Below, one piece after another: positions 22,571-33,725 of a stretch of DNA of 64,000 nt. The stretch lies in NCBI GenBank assembly GCA_013400115.1, contig VXBP01010329.1:487515-551514 (forward strand), read 5' to 3'. Under the pieces are notes generated by a model. That model ran no database searches. It was not told the DNA's origin and saw nothing but the letters and a program-made list of their open reading frames with translations. The translations under genes were made by a program, and so were the position numbers. Each line of letters starts with the position of its first letter. Within the stretch, counting starts at the first letter, position 1. Source of the DNA: Rhinopomastus cyanomelas. Lineage: Eukaryota > Chordata > Aves > Bucerotiformes > Rhinopomastidae.

Positions 22571-23513
22571 TGCTGAGCAAAGACATAACCCCCCTTCCTG
22601 CTGAAATACATCAGCTCAGCCGGAGCCGGCCACTGCCCACCCAGCTCCTAGCGGCTGGCTAGCAGAGCTGTGACTCACACAGGTTTCTGTGGGTTGCCTT
22701 CATCGGCTTACCAAAACCAGGAGCATGGCCAAGCGTGGGGTTAATTCGATCACGGTCACACAGCAACTCCATTCCTGAGCTGGAAACAGAACCAGGACCT
22801 GGCTGCCTGTTCTGCTTTGACGTGAGGCGTGAAGACGAGGGTGCTCTGTGGGGAAGGCGCCTTCTCCTCTGAGGGGCAGAACCAGTGGAGCCATGCGAGT
22901 GCTCTCTGCTCTCGGCTGAGCTCGGAAGAACCCCGACGCTTGCTGGTCCACAGATGGGAGTAGATGCAAGTCTCCCATCAGATAATCTCAGCATCTGCGG
23001 CGGAGTCTGGGGCTGCGTCGTAGCCAGGAGCACAAGTGTGTGACCAGCAAAGAGCCAGGCTGGAGCGAACGAAGCGGCCAGTCTGGGTTTTGGAGAATCC
23101 AACCAGACTGAGGCAGACTTCCCACTCTGCCCACTGTCAGCTCCCCGGCCTGCGACTCAACCCCACTCTGGGCCCGATGCTGAACAAAAAGAAAGTCACT
23201 TCCCTACATTTGCCTGCAGCTGCCTGGAGAATAGAGGGAAAGGGTGTTAAGACCCACATTTCACAGGTCAGATAAGGCTGACACAAAGCCCCACAGGCCA
23301 GCTGACACATCAGCCTCTGTGTGACCGGGGACCGATGTCCCCAACACTCAGAGATTCGTGGTACCTCTAGTGGAAAAGCTCTTCTTTTTGTTGGCAGTTG
23401 TTCCCTGTCACCCTCTTTTCACTGAAACTGAGCTGAGTTCTGCTACTCTAGGTATCCTGGGATCTGGTTTGGCTCTCAGGAGTCAATACCAGAGTGGTTC
23501 TGGCTGTAAGGAA

Positions 23514-23775
23514 GCCACAGAACCATAGAAGCCTCATGGCTGGGAAGGACCTCCAGGACCATCCAGCCCAGCCCTCATCCCAACAGCTCCCTAACCCCCC
23601 AGACCACGGCCTCAAGTCTCCAGCTACTTGGTTTTTAAACCCCTCCAGGGACAGGGACTCCACCACCTCCCCGGGCAGCCTGTTCCAGTGCCCAACCACA
23701 CTCTCAGGATACAACTTCTTCCTAAGGTCCAATCTAAACCTTCCTGAAGGAACCTGAGTCCCTGCCCTTTCACCC
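23514..23775 (-). mobile_element. CR1, gagctgttggggtgag subfamily
   Basis: ccacagaaccatagaagcct, tcatcccaacagctccc, to tcctaaggtccaatctaaac. Confidence 0.88.
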
Positions 23776-24507
23776 TAGTTTTTTTGTTTAAGCTCCTGTA
23801 CTCCAGTCCTCCCCAGCAACCAGCTCTCAAAGCCATGCAGCACCGCTACACAGAGAGGAGCAGAACAAACCCAGACACTTAGCAAATGGGCAGCTGGAGC
23901 AGGAGGACATCTCCGCATGCAACAGGTACTTGGAAGCGCACGAGAAGGCGTCAGCTGGGCTCCGTCGAGCTCCCTGCTGCTGGGCCGCCCACAGCTGTGT
24001 GCAAATGCGCTTTACTGGCACGAACGCTGCGCTGCCGCAGCAACGCACGGGCGCTCGCGGGGCTTAACGCTCAGTAGAAATCCACTGCAGGGGATCCAAG
24101 GGCACTTGGGGGACCGACGCGCCCGGCCACCTGGGAAACCCACCGTGCAGCAGAAAAACCAGAGCGCCGGTTCCACAAGGCCATTGGCCTGATGCTGGCA
24201 CCAAGCCTTAATCTCTCCACGGTAAAGCCGACTCCTGCCGGCCTGGCTTTGGGGAGCCCAGCTGGGAGACAAGCCACAGGCCAATAAACAGGACGGCCGG
24301 ACAGATAGGGTGGGTGGCTATAACCCACTGCGAAGGCATTATTGTCGCCCTGATCTTTGGAACCTCCTTGGCAACTGGCCCCACACTACAGCTCTGTAGG
24401 ATTATCGCAGGCCGGCACGATGGGATTGGCACCACCATATAAGTTAATGAGTCATCTCCATTTCAAGGTCAAACTACAAAGTTACTAGGTTTCTCCACCT
24501 TCTGAAG

Positions 24508-24553
24508 ACCCACAGAACCACTCAGGTTGGAAAAGACCCCTGGGCTCATGGCG
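24508..24553 (-). mobile_element. CR1 3' end, minus, back-to-back
   Basis: acccacagaaccactcaggt to tgggctcatgg; joins a plus fragment directly. Confidence 0.7.
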
Positions 24554-24598
24554 GCTGGACTCGATGATCCCAAGGGTCTTTTCCAACCCGAATGACTC
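24554..24598 (+). mobile_element. CR1 3' end, plus
   Basis: ctggactcgatgatcccaag to cccgaatgactcc; the inverted partner. Confidence 0.7.
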
Positions 24599-25824
24599 CG
24601 ATACCTCAGATACCTCAGCTCTTCTGACACGAAACGCATCGGCAGGTACGCAGAGAGAACGCAGAACCTTTCTACTTGAAAAGTAGAAGAGCCTTCTTGA
24701 AACAACCACAGTAACAGGTCACATCCTCCTTGTTTGCCTTCAGGTCTGCCTGCAAGGGCGCGCGGAACGCCCTCCCCGGGACACAGGCAGCGGTTCGGAG
24801 GCTGCGCGACACCCCTGCTCGAGAGACCTCTGCTGCAGAGGCTGCTAAGAGAGCGGATGACTTCGTTAAGCAACAACGAACTGATGAACGACAACGAGAC
24901 AGCGGTACTTCTGTCTCTGCATCTCGTACAAGATCAGATTGCTGCTGTCAGCAACAAAGGTCAAGACACGCTCCCGCGCAATAAAGAGAGATAATCTGTC
25001 AGTGAGACCAAAACCCATTCTGCCCGTTTTCTGAGCTGGCCGAAGGGCAGGACGGGTGTCTGTGATCAGCCCAGCAGAGGCCACGGGCTGCACCCAGCTC
25101 TGAGCCACCGAGTTTGGATTCAGCACCGCGCTAATGCGACCACACAGCTTCCGTTTTGGATCCAGCTGATCTAAAACCACGCCGGCCCCCCGGTCTTAGC
25201 TCCAAGCCCGGGGCCAGCACGTCCGTATTTACCTCAGCCAAACGTCTCCTGCACTTGACCGAGTGCTCCAGCTCACAGCAAGGCGAGAGATTCAGTTCTG
25301 CCTGTCACAAAGTGTCCGAACCCTGGAATTCCAGTCTTCACGGAGAGGCAGGATGCTCCCCACCACAGCACCACCCAGCTCAGCCCCTAATGATTCTGTG
25401 GCTCTCTGCGGTTTCACTGTGCAACTCTCATGCAGCGAGGCAATAAAACACCTGCAAGAGTGTGTGGAGAGGAGCTGCGCGTAAAAACCACACACCCCCA
25501 CCTCAGCGAGGCTGCTCAACAGATCGTGAGGCACTTCCCTTCCTGCCAGTAAGAGCAAACAGTGTGGAGGCTTCTTCACAGCCCTGAGACAGAGCTGGGA
25601 GTTCCTGCTCTCTCCCAGCCTCACCCGTGGTGGCTCACCAGGAGAGAGCTCCAGCACGTTCAGCAGGACCCTTAGAGCACCTACTCACTGGGCAGATGGG
25701 AGTCTTCACATTCCCCACACAGCCTAGGCAAACCCCCCAGGCTGCAAGCTCTGCTGTGTGAGGAGGTGGCTCACTTCAACAGAAATCACTTGAGAAACAC
25801 TCATGGAAAGGGCTCTGTTGGTAG

Positions 25825-26367
25825 ATCTGAGATCAAGAGAGGTTCTCCTCCCCCTCTGCTCTGCCCTCATGAGACTACAGCTGGAATCTTGTGGCCAGTT
25901 CTGGGCCCCTCAGTTCCAGAAGCTGCTGGAGAAAGTCCAGCACAGAGCCACAGAGATGATGCAGGGATGAGGAAAGGCTGAGGGAGCTGGGGCTCTGGAG
26001 CTGGGAAAACAGGAGACTGAGGGGGGACCTCATTAACGCTGATAAAGATGTGAAGGGTGGGTGTCAGAAGGACGGAGCCAGGCTCTGCTCAGGGGCACCC
26101 AGCGACAGGACAAGGGGCAGTGGGTGTGAGCTGGAACACAGGAGGTCCCACATCAGTGTGAGAAGGACCTTCTTCCCGGTGAGGGTGCCAGAGCCCTGGC
26201 AGGGGCTGCCCAGGGGGGTCGTGGAGTCTCCTTCTCTGGGGATGTCTAAAACCCGCCTGGACATGTTTCTGTGCGACTGGATCTAGGGGATCCTGCTGTG
26301 GCAGGGGGATGGGACTGGATGATCTTTCGAGGTCTCTTCCAATCCCTGATGATCTGTGATTTTATGA
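25825..26367 (+). mobile_element. CR1, about 540 bases
   Basis: gatctgagatcaagagaggt through cagagccacagagatgatgc to tccctgatgatctgtgat; well preserved. It ends about 330 bases before the FABP2 ATG. Confidence 0.93.
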
Positions 26368-26622
26368 AAAGGTCATTAAATTGTCTAATTACCACTTTCA
26401 CTGGAGAGCTGGCTTCTACTGCAGCTCACACGTGGTGAATAAACCGACGGGTGAGCAGTTTTTCCTTAAGAGAAGCAATAAAGATACCAGCTGATTGGGG
26501 GAGATACAGCGAGCGGCGTGGTCAGGACTGGAGATTGGACTGAACCACAGCAGACCTCTCCTTGAGAAGATCAGGGCCTCGGGTGAGCTTTAGACAGCCA
26601 CATCACCCTGCAAATTGCTTCT

Positions 26623-26694
26623 GAGATAAGCCAGCCCATAAATTCTCCTGGCAAAGACAAGCAACTGCAGACCAGTCCTCCCGCAGACAGAACC
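26623..26694 (+). promoter_or_regulatory. FABP2: FABP2 core promoter and 5' leader
   Basis: A TATA-like CATAAATT lies at 26637-26644, about 50 bases before the start codon, preceded by a GATA motif (GATAAG, 26625-26630). A TATA box close to the ATG and GATA-factor control are known for intestinal FABP genes. Assignment here is by position and motif only. Confidence 0.5.
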
Positions 26695-26761
26695 ATGGCG
26701 CTCAACGGCACCTGGAAAATCGACAGGAACGAGAACTATGAGAAGTTCATGGAGACGATGG
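26695..26761 (+). CDS. FABP2: FABP2 exon 1
   Basis: Start codon in good context (aaccATGg). It encodes 22 residues plus the first base of a Gly codon; donor gtgagt at 26762. Confidence 0.96.
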
Positions 26762-29700
26762 GTGAGTCGGCCCTTTCCAGTGCCTTCTCCAAGGACAGCA
26801 CCTCTGTGTTCTGATGTTGGTCAATGACTCCCTATGATCTTATGATCTATATGATCTATGATCTCTATGATCTAGACAGATCTTCCAGCAGAGGAAAGAC
26901 GTTTCCAGGTCTACCTTGGAGTCAAAAGGCTCAGAGAACTTGGCTGGTAACATGTAAGCAGAATCCACAGCGGGAACACCCTTGGGACGAGACACAGCTA
27001 GTTTAATTGCAGAGGGAGGAAGTCATCGTTCCTCCCTTTGATAGAAACTGAAGTCCTCTTAGCACCCTGACACTCTGAGCTTGAGCAAGGTGGGCGCTAC
27101 GCGGGGACACACGGCCCTCCCGGTCAGACAGCGCTGTGCGTGGCGTCTGTGCTGCCGACCGCGGCGCCGGAGAACAGAAGCCGCGGCGCTGCAAGCGACA
27201 CCCTCACCGCACACGCAGCTGCTCCAGGGTTTGTTTCCTGACTGCCGGTAATTGATTTTCCTAGGTATTAACATGATGAAAAGGAAGCTGGGAGCCCACG
27301 ACAATCTGAAAATCACCATTCAGCAAGACGGCAACAAGTTCACTGTCAAAGAATCGAGCACCTTCCGGAACATAGACATCGAATTCACGCTGGGAGTGGA
27401 ATTTGAGTACAGCCTGGCTGACGGGACTGAACTGCGGGTAAGGCGCTTCGCTCCCGTATCGCCGCTGTGCGATAACAGCTTCGTGAGGCACAGAGTCAGG
27501 AGCTGGACCGTTCGTCTTCCTAGTACTAATGGAGCTGTTACTCGGGAAGCGGCACCGCTCAAGGCTGCCTGCAGCTTAGATACAGAACCACACGGAGTCA
27601 CAGAACATCAGGGGTTGGAAGGGACCTCGACAGATCATCCGGTCCAGTCCCACTCCCACAGCAGGATCCCCTAGATCCAGGTGCTCAGGAACATGCCCAG
27701 GAGGGTTTGAAATGCCTCCAGAGCAGGAGACTGCACAGCCCCCCTGGGCAGCCCCTTCCTTGACTGTTGGGGTTCAGGACCGCCCCACGAAGCTCACGAC
27801 AGAATGCAGGTCGCTGCAGTCTCGCTTCTCCTGACAGCCAAGTCCACCACCTAGAGCGCAGGGTGGCTGCTCATTGTCCGACTCAATGCAGTTAACTGAA
27901 ACAAGCTGCACCGAGCACCAAACAAATTCTCACCACTACACAATTGAATCAATTAGCAAAGTAAAATGTCATTTCTACAGCCTCTCCATCGCTGTCCAAA
28001 CGAGTGCCAAGCCCCTGCTTCAATCTCCTCTCGCTTTTATCCACCCCTGCATCCTTGCAATCAAATCACTGTCACATCCACCGAAAAATATTCACCTCTG
28101 GGTGTTCTCCCCCTTTACAGGGTTCTTGGAGCACAGAAGGAAATAAACTGGTCGGAACGTTTACTAGAAAAGATAACGGAAAGGTCCTCAAAGTCAGCAG
28201 AGAAATCCTCGGTGACGAGCTTGTTCAGGTGAGTGACACGGCCACTTACATACAACGTACAGCACAGAACCTAGTCTCTCACATCGCAGAATCGCTGCGG
28301 CTGGAGAAGCCTCTGAGCTCAGCCAGCCCAGCCCAGGGCCCAACAGCACCCCAGCGGCCAGACCAGCGCGCTCATGGCCACAGCCAGGCTGCCCTTCAGC
28401 ACCTCCAGGGCTGGGGACTCCCCCGCTGCCCTGGGCAGTCCAGTCCACGCACACTGAGAAAACATGTTAACACCTGTTCTGAAGGGAGGAGGCATCTTCT
28501 CCGAGCCAAATAAACTCAGTGATCTCCAGCTCAAACAGTCGAGTAACACACCAACATTTACAGCTTCAAAATCAAACCTGCAGTCTGTGGGGTTGACATC
28601 ACACAGTCAGTGTGTCAGTGCCGCCCGTGACCACAGCATGCAGAGACAGACAAACTGAGGGACAGATTCAGTACGCACACAGAGAGCTGACAGACAGAAC
28701 AGAGATGAGAAGGCCAGCAGCATCCTGGCCGGGATCACAAACGGGGTAACCAGCAGGAGGAGGGAGGTGATGGTGCCCCTGCACTGGGCACTTCTGAGGC
28801 CCCACCTTGAGCACTGGGTCCGGTTTTGGGCACCACAGGATCAGAAGGACACTGAGGGGCTGGAGTGGGGCCACAGAAGGGCAACGAGGGTGGGGAGAGG
28901 GCTGGAGAAGAGGGTCTGTGAAGAATGGCTGAGGGAACTGGGGTGGTTTAGTCTAGAGAAGAGGAGGCTGAGGGGAGACCTCATTGCTCTCTACAGCTCC
29001 CTCAAAGGAGGTTGTAGTGAGGCTGGTGCTGGTCTCTTCTCCCTAATTACTAATGATAGGACGAGGGGAAATGGTCTCAAGTCACATCAGGGCAGGTTTA
29101 GATCAGATCTTAGGAAGACATTCTTTGCTGAGAGAGTGGCTGGGCACTGGAAGAGGCTGCCCAGGGAGCTGGTGGAGTCCCCATCCCTGGAGGGGTTTAA
29201 AAACCGAGTAGCTGGAGCAATAGAGGTGTTTAGGGAGCTGTTGGGGTGAGGGCTGCACTTGATGATCCCGGAGCTCCTTTGCAGCTGTCACAACTCTAAG
29301 ATTCTAGGGTAAGACAGACGATAGCTGTGTTTGGACTGGAGGCACTTCCCCAGTGTCTGCCTTTGAACAGCCTTAGCACAGGACTGTGAAGCCATGAAGT
29401 CAGGACTGATCAGCGCCGTTTTACAACCAGGTTTTGGGCTGGGGAAGGGGGTGATGCTGCAGAGGGGAGAGTCTGAGAGAAAAGCAAAGTGTTTCAGAGC
29501 TCTGCGGTGAAGCCAGAGTCTGAACAGCAGTGCCTTCAGCTCTCCTCTGTAGCGGGTCACAAGCCCCGTTAAAGAACGAATGCCAAGCGCCCAACCTCGC
29601 GGGCAGCCGTGCGGCTTGAGGGATGGGAGCAGACAGCCCGGCCCCGCGGCGCCGCCTCACCTGCTAACTAAAGCGGCACAGCGACGGCACCTGATAAGAA

Positions 29701-30057
29701 GTGCTGTCGGGTGCGCGGCACCTCAACGCTCTGGGGTTTGCCTGGAGCTCCCCCCGAGCTGTCCTGGGGCAGCCCAACTGTTCGTACACACAGTCTGTGC
29801 CCACTGACAACAGGATGCTTCCCTCACTGCCGGCACGAGGGCTGGTGGGCCCCACAAAGCCACCGCTTACCAATCAGTCTCTGTTGCCCATCTTGGAGTC
29901 ACAGAATCGTTACGGATTGGAAGGGACCTCGAAAGATCTCTCGACAGAGTCTGTGCAATGACACTGCAGGAGCAGCTGCTGAGTTTTGTTCTTCATTTCT
30001 TACCAGATCTACCTGTACGAGGGAGTCGAAGCCAAGAGAATCTTCAAAAGGGCCTAA
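26695..30057 (+). CDS. FABP2: FABP2, intestinal fatty acid-binding protein (I-FABP), complete
   Basis: Small cytosolic lipid chaperone of enterocytes that binds long-chain fatty acids in a ten-stranded beta-barrel. Four exons (67, 173, 108 and 51 bases) give 132 residues, the usual I-FABP length, with the canonical FABP exon layout. The N terminus MALNGTWKIDRNENYEKF is followed by two short helices (MKRKLGAHDN), strands with GNKFTVKESSTFRN and LADGTELRGSW, and the end EGVEAKRIFKRA. The carboxylate-binding Arg of the family is expected in the EAKRIF strand region and Arg/Trp residues are kept elsewhere. I-FABP is favoured over other FABPs by MMKRKLGAHDNLK, YEGVEAKRIFK and the neighbours. Residue 55 (54 without Met) is Thr. 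No frameshift or stop is seen. Confidence 0.96.
26832..26876. repeat. Short tandem repeat, about (ATGATCT)n
   Basis: Five or so imperfect ATGATCT units (tatgatct, atgatctatgatct) lie in FABP2 intron 1, rich in GATC. Confidence 0.8.
27265..27437 (+). CDS. FABP2: FABP2 exon 2 (173 bases)
   Basis: Acceptor gattttcctag, donor gtaagg. The 173-base length is the classic FABP exon 2. It encodes GINMMKRKLGAHDN through LADGTELR, including the Thr codon acc at 27360-27362 in KESSTFRN. Confidence 0.96.
27592..27758 (-). mobile_element. CR1 3' fragment in FABP2 intron 2
   Basis: cacggagtcacagaacatca to ccccctgggcagcccctt. Confidence 0.9.
28121..28228 (+). CDS. FABP2: FABP2 exon 3
   Basis: Acceptor ccctttacag, donor gtgagt; 36 codons: GSWSTEGNKLVGTFTRKD, then NGKVLKVSREILGDELVQ. 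Confidence 0.96.
28281..28452 (-). mobile_element. CR1, older subfamily, FABP2 intron 3
   Basis: catcgcagaatcgctgcggc with cccagcggccagaccag. Confidence 0.85.
28705..29307 (+). mobile_element. CR1, gagctgttggggtgag subfamily, about 600 bases
   Basis: agaaggccagcagcatcctg to tgtcacaactctaagattct; FABP2 intron 3. Confidence 0.92.
29897..29942 (-). mobile_element. Short CR1 3' end
   Basis: gagtcacagaatcgttacgg to gacctcgaaagatctc; about 65 bases before the acceptor of FABP2 exon 4. Confidence 0.8.
30007..30057 (+). CDS. FABP2: FABP2 exon 4 and stop
   Basis: Acceptor ttcttaccag; IYLYEGVEAKRIFKRA then taa at 30055-30057. This is the last beta-strand of the barrel. Confidence 0.96.
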   Translation: MYLYEGVEAKRIFKRA

Positions 30058-30186
30058 GAAGATCCTGGAACATCACCAGGAAACCAATGGAGAAAAAAGA
30101 CCATTTTTCTACACATCCACTGTTTGTTTTTGCTCTGACCACCTCACAGCACCTAGCTCCTTAAGGTTAGTTACTGTTTCACCTAA

Positions 30187-30192
30187 AATAAA
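30187..30192 (+). terminator. FABP2: FABP2 poly(A) signal AATAAA
   Basis: First canonical hexamer after the stop, 130 bases downstream in AT-rich sequence, suggesting a short 3'UTR as in other FABP genes. Confidence 0.75.
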
Positions 30193-30432
30193 CAAACCAC
30201 AGTTCAAATTTGATAGAAATGCTCAAGTGTTTACTGTAGCGAGTTCTTACCCCAGAGCCACGCTGGGAACTGCTGCAGAAACTGTCTTCCACAAGCAGAC
30301 TACAAAGTCTATTTCACACTGGTTCTCAAACGGCAGCTTATTCTCCTCCCAACAGTAGCTATAACCAGAGCTGCGTGAGACAGACAGCTCATGCAGAGTG
30401 CTTGAATGAAATCCCACTGATGTCTTACTCAT

Positions 30433-31285
30433 CTCACAGAATCACAGAGCATTAGGGATTGGAAGGGACCCAGAAAGGTCATCCAGTCCCATCCCCCTGC
30501 CACAGCAGGATCCCCAAGAGCCAGTCACACAGGAACATGGCCAGGTGGGTTTGAAACATCACTGTAAAAGGAGACCCCACAACATCCTGGGGCAGCCCCT
30601 GCCAGGGCTCTGTCACCTTCACCAGGAAGAAGGTCCTTCTCACACTGATGTGGAACCTCCTGTGTTCCAGCTCACACCCACTGCCCCTTGTCCTATCATT
30701 AGATGTCCCTGAGCAGAGCCTGGCTCCATCCTCCTGACACCCACCCTTCACATCTTGATCAACGTTCATGGGGTGACCCCTCAGTCTCCTGTTTTCCTAG
30801 CTCCAGAGCCCCAGCTCCCTCAGCCTTTCCTCAGCAGGGAGATGCTCCCCTCCCTTCAGCATCTCCGTGGCTCTGCACTGGACTCTCTCCAGCAGCTCTG
30901 TGTCCTTCTGGAACTGAGGGGCCCAGAACTGGACACAAGACTCCAGATGTGGTCTCATGAGGGAAGAGTAGAGGGGGAGGAGAACCTCTCTCAACCTGCT
31001 AACCACCTGCTTCTGATCCACCCCAGGATGCCGTTGGCCTTCTTGGCCACAAGGGCCCATTGCTGGCTCCTGACCATCCTGCTGGCCACCAGCACCCCCA
31101 GGTCCCTTCCTCCTACACCGCTGTCCAACTGGTCAGTCCCCAGCCTATACTGGCCCTTGGGGTTGCTCTTGCCCAGATGCCAGACTCTAACACTGCCCTT
31201 GTTACAGTTCATTCAACGTCTCCCTGCCCAGCTCTCCAGCCTGTCCAGGTCCCACCGAACGGCAGCACAGCCGGCTGGGGTGTCG
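30433..31285 (-). mobile_element. CR1, about 850 bases, longest copy
   Basis: ctcacagaatcacagagcat through gatgctcccctcccttcagc to gtcccaccgaacggcagc. Confidence 0.93.
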
Positions 31286-31715
31286 GTGTGTCATCTCAGT
31301 AGGACCAATGTAAAGCACACACTGATGGTACCTCGCAGGAACTCATCACCCAATCAGTTTGCAGAGGCCTTGCAAAGTTACTCACACACTCAGCTTTTTC
31401 CAACTGAACCCATCCTCAGTCTGTGTTTTTAGGGTCTTCAGCATCTCGCTGCTCCCTCTGCTGCCAAAACGCTCCCATGACGCAGCGTCAGCAGTGGGAC
31501 CAATCACCCTTTAGGAATCTGGAAATCCTCCACCAGACACTGATCTGACATGATCAGTTCAGTCACTGATACCCCTCTCTCTACATTTATGTAGACGAAA
31601 GGACACACGCACATCTATGGGTGTGTGAATGCAGGTACAGAACGATCTGCGGGTACATAACCTTCTATTACTGGCCTGCTAGCACCCTAATTCATGGGGA
31701 ATATTTAATCTAGGT

Positions 31716-32233
31716 TACCATAGAACTGTGATGGCTGGAAAGGACCTCCAGGCTCACCAAGTCCAGCCCTCATTCAATGGGGATGGGGACTCCATCACCT
31801 CCCTGGGGCAGCCTCTTCCAGTGCCCAGCCACTCTATCAGGAAAGAGCTTCTTCCTAAGATCTGATCTAAACCTGCCCTGATGTGACTTGAGACCATTTC
31901 CCCTCGTCCTATCATTAGTAATTTGGGAGAAGAGACCAGCACCAGCCTCACTACAACCTCCTTTGAGGGAGCTGTAGAGAGCAATGAGGTCTCCCCTCAG
32001 CCTCCTCTTCTCTAGACTAATAACCCCAGTTCCCTCAGCCATTCTTCACAGACCCTCTTCTCCAGCCCTCTCCCCACCCTCGTTGCCCTTCTGTGGCCCC
32101 ACTCCAGCCCCTCAATGTCCTTCTGATCCTGTGGTGCCCAAAACCGGACCCAGTGCTCAAGGTGGGGCCTCAGAAGTGCCCAGTGCAGGGGCACCATCAC
32201 CTCCCTCCTCCTGCTGGTTACCCCGTTTGTGAT
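31716..32233 (-). mobile_element. CR1, gagctgttggggtgag subfamily
   Basis: accatagaactgtgatggct to ctgctggttaccccgtttgt. Confidence 0.92.
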
Positions 32234-32239
32234 CGGTGT

Positions 32240-32380
32240 CTACTCTTCCGGAGACTTTCCAGACCCACCTGGATGTGCTCCTGTGTGAGCTGCCCTAGGT
32301 TCCATGTTGCGGCTCAAGCAGGGGGGTTGGACTCAACCACCTCTGGAGGTCCCTCCCAGCCCCTAACGATCTGGGTCTGG
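32240..32380 (+). mobile_element. CR1 3' tail, inverted partner of the previous copy
   Basis: tctactcttccggagacttt to cccctaacgatctgggt. Confidence 0.85.
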
Positions 32381-32739
32381 GTGTCTCTTTGCACCCAGTG
32401 TCGGCGCAGTTCAACGGCGCAGGGCCAACGCAGGCAGGAGCGGGGAGCTACTGGGGAGAGGCCACTGAAGGGCTGCGCAGGTGCTGAGAAGACAGGAGTG
32501 TCTCTCGTAGCAAAAGGCTGAGGGCCTGCTCAGCCTCGAGAAGACAGAGGGGAATCTTATGAACGCCTACACCTCCGCTTTTAAACAGTTTAAAAGTGTT
32601 TAAACAGTTAATTAATTAAGTAAATACCTGAAGGCCAGGTGCGCAGAGGATGGGCCCAGGCGACAGGACAACTGGCACAAACCGGAGCGCACGACGCTCC
32701 GCCTCAGCGTGAGAACCTTCCTCGTGCCGTTGGGGCGAG

Positions 32740-32984
32740 GCCGCTCGGACACAGGGTGGCGCCCGACGAGGCCCGCAGGGCCCTTCCCAGCCCCAGCAGG
32801 CGGCCGCGAGGGGGAGCCGCGGCCCGCAAACGCTCCGGGCCCGCAAACGTTCCGGGCCCGCCGCGGCCCTCGGCTGAGGCGGCCGAGGCACCGCCCCGGC
32901 CCCCCCGCGGCGGGCGCTACGTGCGTCGCGCTGCCATTGGCTGCAGCCCCGGAAGTGCGCGGCGCGTGCGCGCAGCAGGAGGCG
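32740..32984 (+). promoter_or_regulatory. C4orf3: CpG-rich TATA-less promoter of C4orf3
   Basis: Very CG-rich sequence with a reversed CCAAT box (ATTGG, 32936-32940), an ETS-type CCGGAAGTG (32949-32957), an NRF1-like alternating GCGC run (32958-32973) and Sp1-type CCGCCCC (32891-32897), all just before the ATG. This is the usual build of a housekeeping promoter. Confidence 0.65.
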
Positions 32985-33158
32985 ATGGCGGCGGAGGGCC
33001 AGCGGCGGCCGGAGCAGGAGCGGCAGCAGCAGGAGGCGGTGAGTGGCGGCCGTCCCGGGCCGGCGCTGTCGCTGTCCGGACAGTCCTACTGGCTGGACCT
33101 GTGGCTCTTCGTTCTCTTCGATCTGGCGCTGCTAGTGGTCGTCTACCTGCTGCCCTGA
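32985..33158 (+). CDS. C4orf3: C4orf3, another-regulin (ALN) micropeptide, 57 aa
   Basis: Single-pass ER-membrane micropeptide of the regulin group (with phospholamban, sarcolipin, myoregulin, endoregulin) that binds and inhibits SERCA calcium pumps. The tail, residues 34-57 (SYWLDLWLFVLFDLALL then VVVYLLP), is the diagnostic membrane helix: human ALN has the same SYWLDLWLF core and ends in FLP. The polar N terminus (MAAEGQRRPEQERQQQ) is unlike human. The start is the only ATG in the open frame (open back to 32709) and has G at -3 and +4. The gene lies between FABP2 and USP53, as in human. The coding part is one exon; donor gtaggc at 33174 leads to a non-coding exon. An internal GT...AG pair 45 bases apart is discussed in the findings. 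Confidence 0.88.
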   Translation: MAAEGQRRPEQERQQQEAVSGGRPGPALSLSGQSYWLDLWLFVLFDLALLVVVYLLP

Positions 33159-33310
33159 GGGCTCCGGGACCAGGTAGGCCGCCGGCAGGGCCCGTCCCAG
33201 CCGGGCCCCCGCCCACCCTCTGGGGCACGCAGCCGGGAGGGAGAAGGGACGGCCTGGGGCTGGGCCTAGCTGAGTGCCCAGGGGCGACCCCGCGGGCAGA
33301 CCTGGGGGAA

Positions 33311-33725
33311 GAGCTGTTGGAGCGAGTTCAGAGGAGACCACGAGGGTGATCAGAGGGCTGGAGCCCCTCCGCTATGAAGGCAGACTGAGGGAATGTTTTG
33401 TCTCTCTCCAACTTCCTAACGGGAGGCTGTAGTTACAGGGTGGTCAGGCTCTTCTCCCAGGCAGCCAGCACCAGCACAGGAGGGCAGGGCCTGGAGCTGC
33501 CAGGAGAGGGTTAAGTTGGATGTTAGGAAGCCCTTCCTGATGAAAGGGTGATCGGACCCTCCAATGGACTGCCCAGGGCAGTGGTGGAGTCCCCATCCCT
33601 GGAGGTGTTGAAGGCCAGCTTGGCTGTGGCGCTTAGTGCCCTGGTCTGGCTGCTGGGGTGATGTTAGGTCCTTGTCTGGGCTGGCTGAGCTCAGGGGGCT
33701 TCTCCAGCCTTAGTGATTCTGTGAA
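33311..33725 (+). mobile_element. CR1, older subfamily
   Basis: gagctgttggagcgagttca to cagccttagtgattctgtg; in the C4orf3 intron. Confidence 0.85.

Larger units (their letters stand above)
20911..26620. other. PDE5A-FABP2 intergenic region
   Basis: No gene recognised on either strand. It holds CR1 fragments (listed separately) and otherwise unassigned DNA, including 22.6-23.5 kb, 23.8-24.5 kb and 24.6-25.8 kb. The open frames here show no recognisable domain, and none has both exon-like edges and similarity to a known protein. Confidence 0.6.
30193..32700. other. FABP2-C4orf3 intergenic region
   Basis: Two large minus-strand CR1 copies (30433-31285, 31716-32233) and a short plus-strand one fill most of it. 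The remaining stretches (about 31.3-31.7 kb and 32.4-32.7 kb) show no recognisable gene. Confidence 0.65.
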
